This document shows positions 56,401 to 64,000 of a stretch of 64,000 bases of DNA, one piece after another. The notes below the pieces were generated by a model. It was not told where the DNA came from, ran no database searches, and was given only the letters and a program-made list of their open reading frames with translations. This stretch comes from Eumeta japonica (lineage: Eukaryota > Arthropoda > Insecta > Lepidoptera > Psychidae), in NCBI GenBank assembly GCA_005406025.1, contig BGZK01000012.1, positions 744,001 through 808,000 of the forward strand, in the 5' to 3' direction. The position numbers and the translations under genes were made by a program. The number at the start of each line of letters is the position of its first letter. The stretch's first letter is position 1.

Positions 56401-59400
56401 AAACGCTTCGCGTTATGAGGCGGGCAACATCGCATTCACATATACGCCATTAAGTCAATAAGGTGCATTTTAATTTTTTTATACTAGAGTAATAAATATA
56501 TTATTATTAGTTTCATTTAAAGGTCACCTTTAAAGTTAAGAATCGAACTAATCAATTGTTCAATTTAAAGTTAATCATATTTATAATCGAAAATATTACC
56601 TATAAAATTCTTGATCTTTAATTTTGTCGTAAACGTAATTGGAGAACAAGTTTTTAGGCACGGGTCTAGCTCGAAAACGTTTTTTTCCTTTTGGCTTCGG
56701 CAACACGTTGGCCGCTCGTTCGCAGACAGCCGCTCGCGCCGCGTCGCCGCCCTCTCCGCGTTCATCTCGTTTCACGAAGCTGAAAGGCTTCATTTGCGCC
56801 CGAAGCTCCGCTTCGCTGTTTATTTTTGAGATGGCTCGTCTGCAAGAAACGGTAAACCATGCCTAGACATATGAAGAAACTGTAGAACCGTCGTATACGG
56901 ACAACGAAAATATTTGCCCAAAACTGATTGTCGATGATGTTGAGGGTGAGATACACAGAGACTATTCTTGAAACTTTATCTGTCTGTCTATTTGAACGTG
57001 CTAATGTCAAAAACTGCCCGACAAACTTCCTAAAAGTTTTAATTTGGGCGAATATTGGGGCATTGTGTAAGATTTTTTCATCGTTTCACGGTCCAGTTAA
57101 ATCCACTCGAATGGAAATTCGATTTTTTTTTAATTAAAAAAACAAATCTACGATTACGAAATTATAGGCAAAATTAGTAACTAATATTACCCCATACTTG
57201 TTACTTTATGCGTCTTACACACGTCGGTACGCAAGCACATACATACACATATATAATTATGTATAGACATAACACTGAAAATGAATTTAATATAAACATA
57301 ACTCTAAGTAAGAAACTTGAAACGTCAAGATCTGATGAAAATATTTTTAAAAACCGTACTGAAAACAATAACTTTCCAATATTTGAAAATTTGTCAATTT
57401 TGTTAGCGGGAAGTCTAGAATCTGATACGAGTACAATATTTTTCCGTTGCGATTTCTCGTAATACAATTAATCGATTTTGATCCGATTTGTGGCATTTTA
57501 CAAAGTTATATAAGTAAAAAAACGAGTCAGTCCAAACAATCGTTTCCATGAAAGATATCATCTTTAAAAAGCAATTTTTGGAAAATCTTTTCTAATAACG
57601 TCTATTCGATATACAATGCAACCGATTTTAATGCGGTTGATGGTAATCGATGTAACTTTTTAGGTAGAAGAACTAATTAGATTTTGATAATGATAGATGA
57701 TAATTTAGAAATTCATCAAAATCTATATCGCCGAATTGTTTAAAGTTTAAAAGTTAAGTAGTATCCTTTCGAATACCGCCTTTTGATCGATTAATCCGTT
57801 CAAAAGTTAATGAAAGCTTATATACATACACCAGCATCGTTCGGAAAATGGTCAAAAAAGATTTCTAGGATGCTAAAAGTCAAGATCTAGTGAAAACTAG
57901 ATTTTCAAAAATCAGACTGAAAGAATACAACCCCAAACTGTTCTTAATGCGACAATCAATCAGAACATCGCACGAACGTACCGATTGACTGAGCAAAAAC
58001 ATACCATAGCTTTATCAATAAACGTTTTTTCTATTATATAGTTCCCCATACACTGTATTTCTTGAGTCTTGAAATTTAATTTTAAGCTATCAAACTCGGC
58101 GTCTTTAATGAAGAACAACTTCTTGACCAAAACGAGATCAGACCCGGTTTTAACAAACAATCGCATTTTTCTCGTTTGCGTAGTAGTAAAAATTACATTT
58201 TATGTTATACATCGAAAATGTTTGCATTTTCCTTAAACGTGAGGCGACTCCTCTTATGTCCGCCATATCTCCTTGTAAGTTTATTATTGCTCATAACAAA
58301 TGATTCATAGAAACGCTCATGGAAAAATAAAAAACCAGTCGAATGAATGTTGAAACGCCTACGCGAGGTCATTGTGATGATATAAAGGATGTCTAATTTG
58401 TTTTTTATTTCTATAAAAACACATAGTATGCATGGCCACTGTCAGGTGCACATTGAGAATATTAAAAGAAACATATACCAACTATTATCTAGTTACATTC
58501 AAACAAAATATATGTAGTGGCGTGTGGTATATATGCCTCGCCTCATTTGAATTTTCGCTACATATACCCATTTAACATTTTTCAATTAAGTCAAACATTT
58601 TCTTACGTATTTTCAAAATACCTAGTACTGGCGACCCGCCCCAGCTTTGCAAGGGTTCAATGTAGATACTAATATGGGGCAGTGTGGAGTGATTAATAAT
58701 ATTATGATTAGTCTATACTACAGGACATCTTTATTTACAATATTTACAGCTGATTTTTCATGAAACAATACAAATATGTTTTCTTTAGAAGTTTTTCTCG
58801 AAAGCGCGACACATGACTGGCCGTGTGAGAAACACTCAACGCTCAAATCCAAGTCTGCAACGTTGAATGCTTGATTTATTAATGGCCATTTCAAAAGATA
58901 GCTTTACCGGAAATTACAGGCGCTTAAATTGAAACTTAAATTTAAACTACTCAATAATCCTTTAAGTATTTTAAAAGATTTAAAGGAACAGACAGCGGAA
59001 ACGACTTCATTTTAAAAAAATTCTGGTTTATAGAATACAGGCCCATTTCTAAAATTAACCTGTGAAATTACTCATTGTGAATTACATTTAGAAGGCAGCT
59101 ACTATATTAGAAAATAACTCTCAGCGCCAGTCACTTTTGAGCGGTACAGATGAATACATGGGAAAATTAAATTTTCCAGAAGTAAATGAGGAATCACAAC
59201 TAATTATTATTATACAGCTTACTTCCCATTAATAGATCATATAGAAAACTATTCAAAAGCATGTCGGGCCATGCTCATTATAGGGTCCCGAAGCCATTAT
59301 TATTAAGAAATGCACTACAGATGAAAAAAGTACGTTGTTACACTTTTTCCATGTTTTCCGCGCAGAATAGACGTAAGCACTTCAGTCGCCTATAACTAGA

Positions 59401-62091
59401 AAAACAAAAAAAGTATGTAAAGTGCATCAGCAAAAGAGCGTATGTACATGGCAGTTACGTCGTTTTATTGAGAAGTGCAGTTTTTCGGCAATAACTCAAA
59501 AACAGTATATCCGACCATTTTCAAAATAATTTTCATTGAAAGTATTTATTAAGCGTTATCTTAGTTATTCATTTCACACTTTTTGGACATACAGTTTTGA
59601 AAATAAAGGTGGGTTACAATTTTTGCAACTTTCGGAGCGATTATTTCCTAAGTCATTTATGTAATCAGAAAAATCGCTAAGAAACTTTAAAGAGTTCTTA
59701 AAAGAATTGTGGATATGTATGCTACTCATTCATGTTAACTGAAATTTTTTTTTCAGTTTCTATTACATGTATGGTGTGCTCCCTTTAGAAGTATTTATTT
59801 TTGTTATTTAATCACCAAACTAAGTAGCGACTTATACAAGACACCTACACTATCAATTTCATCAATATAGGTCTTGTAGTTTTTGAATAAATTGCTTGTG
59901 ACATACGGACGGACATGACGAAACCTTAAAGGTTCCCATTTTGGCTCGGAGCCCTAAAAAGTGAACCATTTTTTTCCGAAATCTAGTATAATTTATATTT
60001 GTTAATACCTACTTATTAACACTTAAAATCCCAAGAAATATTATTATTTTTTTAGAAATTTAAAAGTTAAGTTGCATGTAAGACCAGTTGATAAAGTATT
60101 ATGATGCGTTGAATCTATTTTAATAATATCAAATTCTCTATTCTAATATTATTTGTATCCATTCTCATCCGTTTCAGAAAATTAAATAACAAATAATAAA
60201 ATTTTTAAAAATAGTCGTCTGCTGTTGCAGAAAATTATAAATTTATGTTAGAAGTGATGTAAATTTAAAAAAGAACAAGCAAAATAAAACTTTTGAAACT
60301 ATTTAATATTTAAAGCATAATGTCTAAAACAAAACTACTTCTAAAAAAAAGCGTAATAGACTAATTTGAACAGTGTTCAGTGCACATTTGGACTATTTTT
60401 CAGACAGGAACCTCATAGCTTGGTCCTCGAGAATTTTGTCGTAAAGCAGAATCCGAGACTCGATCGGGACCGGCCGAGCGCGAAACTTCTTCCGCGTGTT
60501 CTTGCGATCGAGCATTTCGTCCGAGAAACACTTCCGGAGACCTCTCAATTCGTTCAGTATCCGTTCCTCTTCGTCTCTAAAGATGCATAAAGAATTTATA
60601 TCGACACACTAATATTACTAATTTGTTATTAATATACATGTTATACACAGTCCTGGATTTGTCAATAGGCCGTGTAGGCCGCGGCCTAGGGGCGGCAGCG
60701 TCCTAGGGGCGGCAGATTTCAGAAAATTATTATTTTAGAAAGGTACATGGGGCGGCGGAAATAAAGTGGCCTACACTCATAAAAAATATAAATCCGCCAC
60801 TGGTTATACAACGAAGATTAAGTGGAATAGTAGCATCAGAAGAAAATGAGTACCTAGTTTTCGGTAATTACCGAAATGAAACTAGTTTACTGTATATCAG
60901 CAATTAGTTACGATATATCGTTTACTTTAATTCGAAAGTAAAGACTAAGCTAAGTACTTTTAACACCAATACTTTTTTTTTCCATCAAAATGTGACTAAT
61001 TGCTCGTAATTATTTTGCGATAATTTTATATTATATTACCATCTTTTCCAAAAGCACTGTTGTTAGGGGTATCACTCTATCCTTTTTTCAACTTTCAAAT
61101 ATGATATTTTGTCACGAAAAAATTGGAATTTATTTTTTTGCCCGTTTATTGAATAAAAACTGCGTTCTTACCTTTGTGTCATTTTAAAAGGCTTAGGTAT
61201 AGTAATACTTTTTCTCTTGCGTAAAACAGGAGATAATGACCGCTTTACTCTTAAAGGACTAGAAGGCATACTTCGAGACGTTTCTTTGTTTCTCATTTTG
61301 TTGTCATCATCAAAATAATTATTTTCGTTAAAAAAGCTTTCAAATTTTCTGTCAATTTCATTTTTGCTAAATTTATTTTGATCATCCCAAGAAATGGAGC
61401 AAGAGGAATGATTTCTCTTCGGTTTAAAGTCTTGACGATTAGATTTTATATCTGTCACAGGGAGGCTTTTAAGTTTTTCATCGGAAGGCTGCAAACATGA
61501 AAGCGTTTTATTCATGCTACTTCTGCCTTCTGAACTGGTTTTTCTAACCGTTTTCCTCTTTTCTCGACGAACTGAGCTTTTCGTTTGAGAATTACTAGTT
61601 TTCATGATATCATTTGGTACTTCAATAGTTTGTCCCGTAACGTTATAAATACACTTCTCATCAAGTTTTCTTTTCTCTATGTAATTATAATTCTCTTTCG
61701 TGTTAGAAATTCTAACATTTTCTTTCTCGTACATTGGACGAAATTCACGTTCCATGATAGTACTGTTCCCGTTAACGTCGTTAACATGAGTTACGGCATG
61801 TCTCAACATTATCTTCTTCTGATCTCTCAGAGATTTCAAGGTCGAATAGAATTCTTCTTCCGGCAAATGATTAATGTCGTTGTAATCTGGTATGCTTCTA
61901 TAAAATTCCTTCACCTTCTCCCCGTCTACATCGACAGCAGACGCAGAAAGAATGGTCGAACGTGAACCGGCGGAAGAACGTTGCGTAGAAGAACGTTCGT
62001 TTCCTTCATAAGCGGTCTTCGGCATTTTACTAACTGGATCCACTGGCCTCTTTACACATGCATTTGTAAAAACACTCACGCAGTGGTTCAT
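50070..62091 (-). CDS. FAM161: Gene C: FAM161 (UPF0564) family centrosomal/ciliary protein (6 exons)
   Basis: Exons are 62091-61172, 60576-60412, 56839-56600, 53718-53436, 53052-52781 and 50451-50070, giving 753 residues. All junctions are GT..AG and all phases match (2,2,2,0,2). Residues 1-295 are Ser/Lys/Asn-rich and probably disordered. The UPF0564 core follows: ITIPKPFKMTQ (to 306), FRARPVP (338), YDKI (352); a second unit with KPFSF (379), FRARPVP (417), YDKI (432); RIRAEEML (from 448), TTTPQPFRFS (about 519-528); then a helical, Arg/Glu-rich C-terminus ending in an acidic tail SGSESSEER. FAM161 proteins bind microtubules at centrioles, basal bodies and cilia; in insects, sperm or sensory neurons would be the expected sites (inference). 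Length and motif order fit the family. No disruption seen. Confidence 0.9.
50830..51030 (+). pseudogene. 3' end of a jockey/BS-like LINE
   Basis: Aligns with the tail of the 24140-25285 LINE: (T/C)TTCTTGAGGGA(A/T)AA(A/C)TGCCTT(C/A), GAATGAG, and ATAT-GTAACCTACGAAATAACG before TTTGAGTCTTGAATTT. Confidence 0.62.
51890..52480 (+). pseudogene. RTE-like LINE fragment
   Basis: Scrambled frames give MTRSLNDRSAMLRNLGSDYQ, EIDLKNECG, VIENATIESLD, AAFEKLRGVLKSNTFQSL and VLRIRKLK. They correspond to the region following the RT active site in RTE-type LINEs (for example LMSNALV...VGN..LEVVDEYVYLGQ...AFGKLR..L..IPQCLKTK), from memory of the family. Heavily decayed. Confidence 0.52.
52781..53052 (-). CDS. 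FAM161: FAM161 exon 5
   Basis: Acceptor CCGTTTTCAG, donor AA/GTAAAA. Encodes MEEVTKRMCEVKDRVADSER ... RSNLAALLRVENVRRRFEME and AARRLAEQRRRVELRARDRL, a probable long charged helix. Phase 0 in, phase 2 out. Using the donor avoids a TAA two codons later. Confidence 0.88.
53053..53435. other. FAM161 intron 4
   Basis: 383 bp, AT-rich, no further features. Confidence 0.7.
53436..53718 (-). CDS. FAM161: FAM161 exon 4
   Basis: Acceptor CACTTTAATCAG, donor AAA/GTATGT. Encodes SLNRRIRAEEMLRFSALPGT (the family's 'RAEEML..S.LP..M' block), a Ser/Pro-rich spacer and EDFITTTPQPFRFSTADRAA. Phase 2 in (AG/A = Arg442), phase 0 out. Confidence 0.9.
53985..54240 (+). pseudogene. Retrotransposon endonuclease-domain remnant
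   Basis: Contains PMIFSGDFNVDCAKGTSKLL followed, after a frame change, by STLDLNMLNDTNESTTKYAR: the GDFN motif and following Asn/Thr-rich segment of exonuclease-endonuclease-phosphatase domains in non-LTR elements. Only this part is present. Confidence 0.5.
54722..55015. repeat. 59-bp tandem repeat, five units
   Basis: The word AGACTATGTGCCATTTTTAG starts at 54741, 54800 and 54859, and in variant form at 54918 and 54977, an exact 59-base period. Each unit includes TTCCCAAATGGCGTATAAGA and CACTCCAATATCACCCTC. The first three units are almost identical. Confidence 0.92.
56600..56839 (-). CDS. FAM161: FAM161 exon 3 (second UPF0564 unit)
   Basis: Acceptor CCGTTTCTTGCAG, donor AG/GTAATA. Encodes RAISKINSEAELRAQMKPFS and FVKRDERGEGGDAARAAVCE, then KKRFRARPVPKNLFSNYVYD and KIKDQEFYR. 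GC-rich third positions. Open frames on the opposite strand are shadows. Confidence 0.9.
58630..58935 (-). mobile_element. Helitron 3' end with the tail of its helicase
   Basis: The minus-strand translation gives FPVKLSFEMAINKSQ, VADLDLSVECFSHGQSCVAL, SRKTSKENIFVLFHEKSAVN and IVNKDVL then a stop. This is the helicase motif V/VI end of Helitron Rep-Hel proteins (FAMTINKSQGQT ... CFSHGQLYVALSR ... KNIVY.EVL). Downstream, CCTTGCAAAGCTGGGGCGGGTCGCCAGTACTAG ends near 58630 in CTAG, the Helitron-type terminus. The rest of the element is missing. Confidence 0.7.
59245..59958 (+). repeat. Dispersed 'AGGGTTCCG' element, copy 3 (empty site for the hAT insert)
   Basis: Collinear with 26626-27601 except that the 196-bp hAT short element and its duplicated target are absent: TTTTTGGACATACAGTTTTG-AAAATAAAGG here against GGACATACGGTTTAG-insert-CGGTTTAGAAAATAAAG there. 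Ends GGCTCGGAGCCCTAAAAA. Confidence 0.78.
60412..60576 (-). CDS. FAM161: FAM161 exon 2 (first UPF0564 unit)
   Basis: Acceptor TGCATCTTTAG, donor AG/GTTCCT (weak, but the only in-phase GT). Encodes DEEERILNELRGLRKCFSDE, then KKFRARPVPIESRILLYDKI and LEDQAM. With exon 1 it completes the family's KPFKMTQR-DEEER start. The 74-codon plus-strand open frame over it is a shadow. Confidence 0.9.
60648..60802. mobile_element. Short hAT-type element with exact 8-bp target duplication, in FAM161 intron 1
   Basis: The left end CAGTCCTGGATTT and inverted right end CAGTGGCGGATTT (11 of 13) are flanked by GTTATACA (60640-60647) and GTTATACA (60803-60810), an exact duplication. The interior has repeated CCTAGGGGCGGCAG words. 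155 bp, non-coding. Confidence 0.85.
61172..62091 (-). CDS. FAM161: FAM161 exon 1 (N-terminal half)
   Basis: 306 codons from ATG at 62091 to donor AG/GTAAGA. Contains EKVKEFYRSIPDYNDINHLP and EEEFYSTLKSLRDQKKIMLR (a conserved N-terminal family patch), a long Ser/Lys/Asn-rich region, and VKRSLSPVLRKRKSITIPKP ending KMTQ. A second ATG 23 codons later (MPKTAYEG) is an alternative start; no upstream in-frame ATG exists before the stop. Confidence 0.88.
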
Positions 62092-62161
62092 GTCTAGACA
62101 CAAAACGAACTAATCACACATTTTTCTTTACAACAAAGCAAGCGCTAAGTTGTTCACGTTG

Positions 62162-62175
62162 GTTGTCATGGAGAA
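62162..62175 (-). promoter_or_regulatory. Candidate RFX-type X-box upstream of FAM161
   Basis: On the gene strand TTCTCCATGACAAC fits the RYYNYY-AT-RRNRAC X-box layout with one mismatch (the first base), 71-84 bp upstream of the ATG. X-boxes bound by RFX factors control ciliary genes in nematodes, flies and vertebrates, usually within about 150 bp of the start. Confidence 0.4.
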
Positions 62176-63630
62176 ACTTGACTACCTAGTTTAGTTCAAT
62201 CCACAAACGCGGTATAACGTGAAGTTGACAAAGAGTAAGTTAAATACTTAAAAATGTAATACATATAATTTCGTAAGTAAAATAAAACTAAGATTTACTA
62301 AAGAAATTTTTAAACTTACTTTTTTATTATTTACGAACCACTTTGTTATTTCTATATGTTCTCCAATATTAAGAATTCTTAAACGAAATACAGTTACTAA
62401 AATTAAAAATAATGTCTGCAAATATAATACCATATTCAATCTTTTGTACAAATTGGTAGATCCGATCATCCAATAACAATGTATTGATTTTGTGATTTTT
62501 CAGTTGATGCTGTAACTCTAATAGCCGATACAAAGTAAACACAAAATAATCTAATACCGCAACTCTTCTTTTACGCTCGGCTGGTTTTTTTTTATATATG
62601 GTAAACCCATTATGCTTTTACTCGAACTTAAAAATATAAAATGGAGGATTGTTTCTTATTCTATCTAATTCTCATATATTTATAGCCAAATTTCTTTTGT
62701 TGTAACAAATATTTTGATGTGTCTTTTAATATATGAGTAACGTGACTAGAGCACAAAACAATATTTAATGCATTAACGTATAGACTAGAGTCTATCAAGT
62801 GAAAATTGTAACTGAATTTTTTTAAATATTTGTTGTATGGAAACGCAAAGAAAACGTCAAAACAAAATGGTTTTTAGGCTATTGCATAGCTTTTACCGCG
62901 GTCTTTGAGCGCGGCGACCGAATCAAGAAATTCCGTAACGAAAATAAAATCTAACACCCCCCACTCCGCTTACCATGTAGCTCGCCCGAGCGTTCGCTCA
63001 ACGTGTATGTATATGATACGACTGTATAAAGCTCGCACGGATCGAGACGAGCTGCTCCAAAATCAGACGAATACGTAAGCAGCTGTTTGTGAGAAAGTAT
63101 ATGGGTGTATAGGTATCTATCGTATCTTTATAAAGCTACACTCACCGCATATGTCCCGTAAGTATACATGTAGGTATATATGTATACATAGGTGTACCTA
63201 TGTAGGTACAACAGTGAATAGCAGTTGCTGGTGAATAGCTATAAGCGTAAAATTTGTGTATAAAGTGTTTTAAATATAAATAAATCAAAGTGCATTTATT
63301 AATGAAGAAAGTGATGAAAAACTTGAATTAATATCAAAGAAAAAAAAAAATACTGCATAAATAAATAAATAATTACAATTGCATAAGTTGATAAAAAATG
63401 CTATGCAATAGCTTTATCGCGGCGGTCCCCGAGTGCCACACGTTTATTTTTTAAATAACCTTTTGTATACGGTGCTATTCCACGGAAATTCATTATTAGA
63501 CGCTTGCCTGCTACATGCAGTAACATCTACCGCTGACCCTAGATCTGCTCTTCAATCGACCGCAAATCCTTATCCAACGAATTGAATATTGATTCGAGAG
63601 GATTGACTGATATCGAACATAGTGAATTTT
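62176..63630. other. Upstream of FAM161; repeat-like patches, no gene
   Basis: Contains two related patches: GCTATTGCATAGCTTTTACCGCGG (about 62879) and GCTATGCAATAGCTTTATCGCGG (about 63403). Between them TATAAAGCTCGCACGGATCG and an AATAAATC-rich end give an LTR-like or promoter-like look. No coding region recognised. Confidence 0.35.
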
Positions 63631-63690
63631 CGGTTAAGATAAATAGAAAATTAACATCTGCAAGTTATAATTTTCTATTTATCTTAACCG
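63631..63690. repeat. Perfect 23-bp inverted repeat with 14-base loop
   Basis: CGGTTAAGATAAATAGAAAA-TTA (63631-63653) and its exact reverse complement (63668-63690) surround ACATCTGCAAGTTA. Confidence 0.9.
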
Positions 63691-64000
63691 CAAATTAATT
63701 ATTAGTTGCAATTTCTATGTATGTTCAGATATATTATTTGTTACTGCATTTTTTGTAGTTGTATTTTGTAAGTATTTTACTTTTTATTGAACATGTCACA
63801 GAAAAAGTTGAAACTTAATAACCAATAAGTTAAGACTTAGTGTGTCTGGAAATAGTTATAGTACCTAATGAACATTTTTTGCTATTGTTTTATTTGGAGC
63901 ACTTTCCAGCCATAAATTAATGACTGAGCAGGCAATACTCCTTGGATACATATTTCATGTCAGTGACTGGCTTATACCGTATAGAATCGATCATCCATCT
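63691..64000. other. No feature recognised at the right edge
   Basis: AT-rich sequence with no recognisable signal. Confidence 0.4.

Larger units (their letters stand above)
53719..56599. other. FAM161 intron 3
   Basis: 2881 bp with an endonuclease remnant (53985-54240), the 59-bp tandem array (54722-55015) and unassigned AT-rich DNA. Confidence 0.7.
56840..60411. other. FAM161 intron 2
   Basis: 3572 bp holding a Helitron 3' end (58630-58935) and dispersed element copy 3 (59245-59958). Bases 56930-58600 show no feature I can name. Confidence 0.7.

Noticed and set aside
10368..63690. The perfect inverted repeats as microRNA genes
   Set aside because: Loops are very short and arms exact, unlike typical insect pre-miRNAs, and several sit at transposon junctions. 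Foldback mutation explains them better, though small-RNA data would settle it.
1..64000. A bacterial-type system (operon, CRISPR array, prophage or plasmid segment)
   Set aside because: Spliced genes, polyadenylation signals and eukaryotic transposons throughout; no CRISPR repeat-spacer pattern and no operon-like gene packing.

Overview
The window looks like a stretch of an insect nuclear genome, most probably a moth or butterfly. It is AT-rich and dense in decayed transposons. Its genes are short exons separated by introns with GT..AG junctions. Several dispersed repeats match types I associate with Lepidoptera: a 'GGCCAAGTGCG ... AGGGTTCCG' element, a tRNA-headed SINE, and jockey/BS-like and RTE-like LINEs. 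The order is inferred from remembered family features, not from a search.

Three protein-coding genes can be reconstructed. (A) Minus strand, 28463 to 10764: a 465-residue secreted CLIP-domain, trypsin-like serine protease in seven exons. Every splice phase agrees, and an unusual Asn/Trp-rich linker joins the clip to the catalytic domain. (B) Plus strand, 35324 to 48939: a second secreted trypsin-like protease, also seven exons, with a short propeptide and no visible clip domain. It is head-to-head with A, and one splice junction (exon 2/3) does not fit the obvious acceptor. (C) Minus strand, 62091 to 50070: a 753-residue FAM161 (UPF0564) family centrosomal/ciliary protein in six exons with fully consistent phases. 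It converges on B with about 1 kb between their ends. A candidate RFX X-box lies just upstream of its start codon. A GC-rich open segment at 1-263 may be the last exon of a further gene cut by the window edge.

Most of the rest is mobile DNA. Elements with both ends and target-site duplications readable are: hAT-type short elements at 781-931, 27012-27207 and 60648-60802; a 2.06 kb hAT with a decayed transposase at 44545-46602, inserted inside an RTE-type LINE that itself sits in an intron of gene B; a decayed Tc1/mariner-type transposon at 7441-9154; and a pogo/Tigger-like element at 4223-4853. LINE fragments occur near 1.5-2.2, 12.3, 24.1-25.3, 28.3, 29.6-31.1, 32.4, 44-48.2, 50.8, 51.9 and 54 kb. 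There are mariner fragments at 15.9 and 17.4-18.3 kb and a Helitron 3' end at 58.6-58.9 kb. Tandem arrays (about 110 bp x5 and 59 bp x5) and several perfect short-loop inverted repeats complete the picture.

Functionally, A and B are extracellular proteases of the kind used in insect immune or developmental proteolytic cascades. They share only some intron positions, so they look like distant paralogues, not a recent duplication. FAM161 is unrelated to them. I see no bacterial-type operon, no CRISPR array and no clear new multi-gene system. The most informative oddities are natural 'before/after' pairs within the window: an empty versus filled site for a hAT short element, and a paralogous reference for a foldback inverted insertion.
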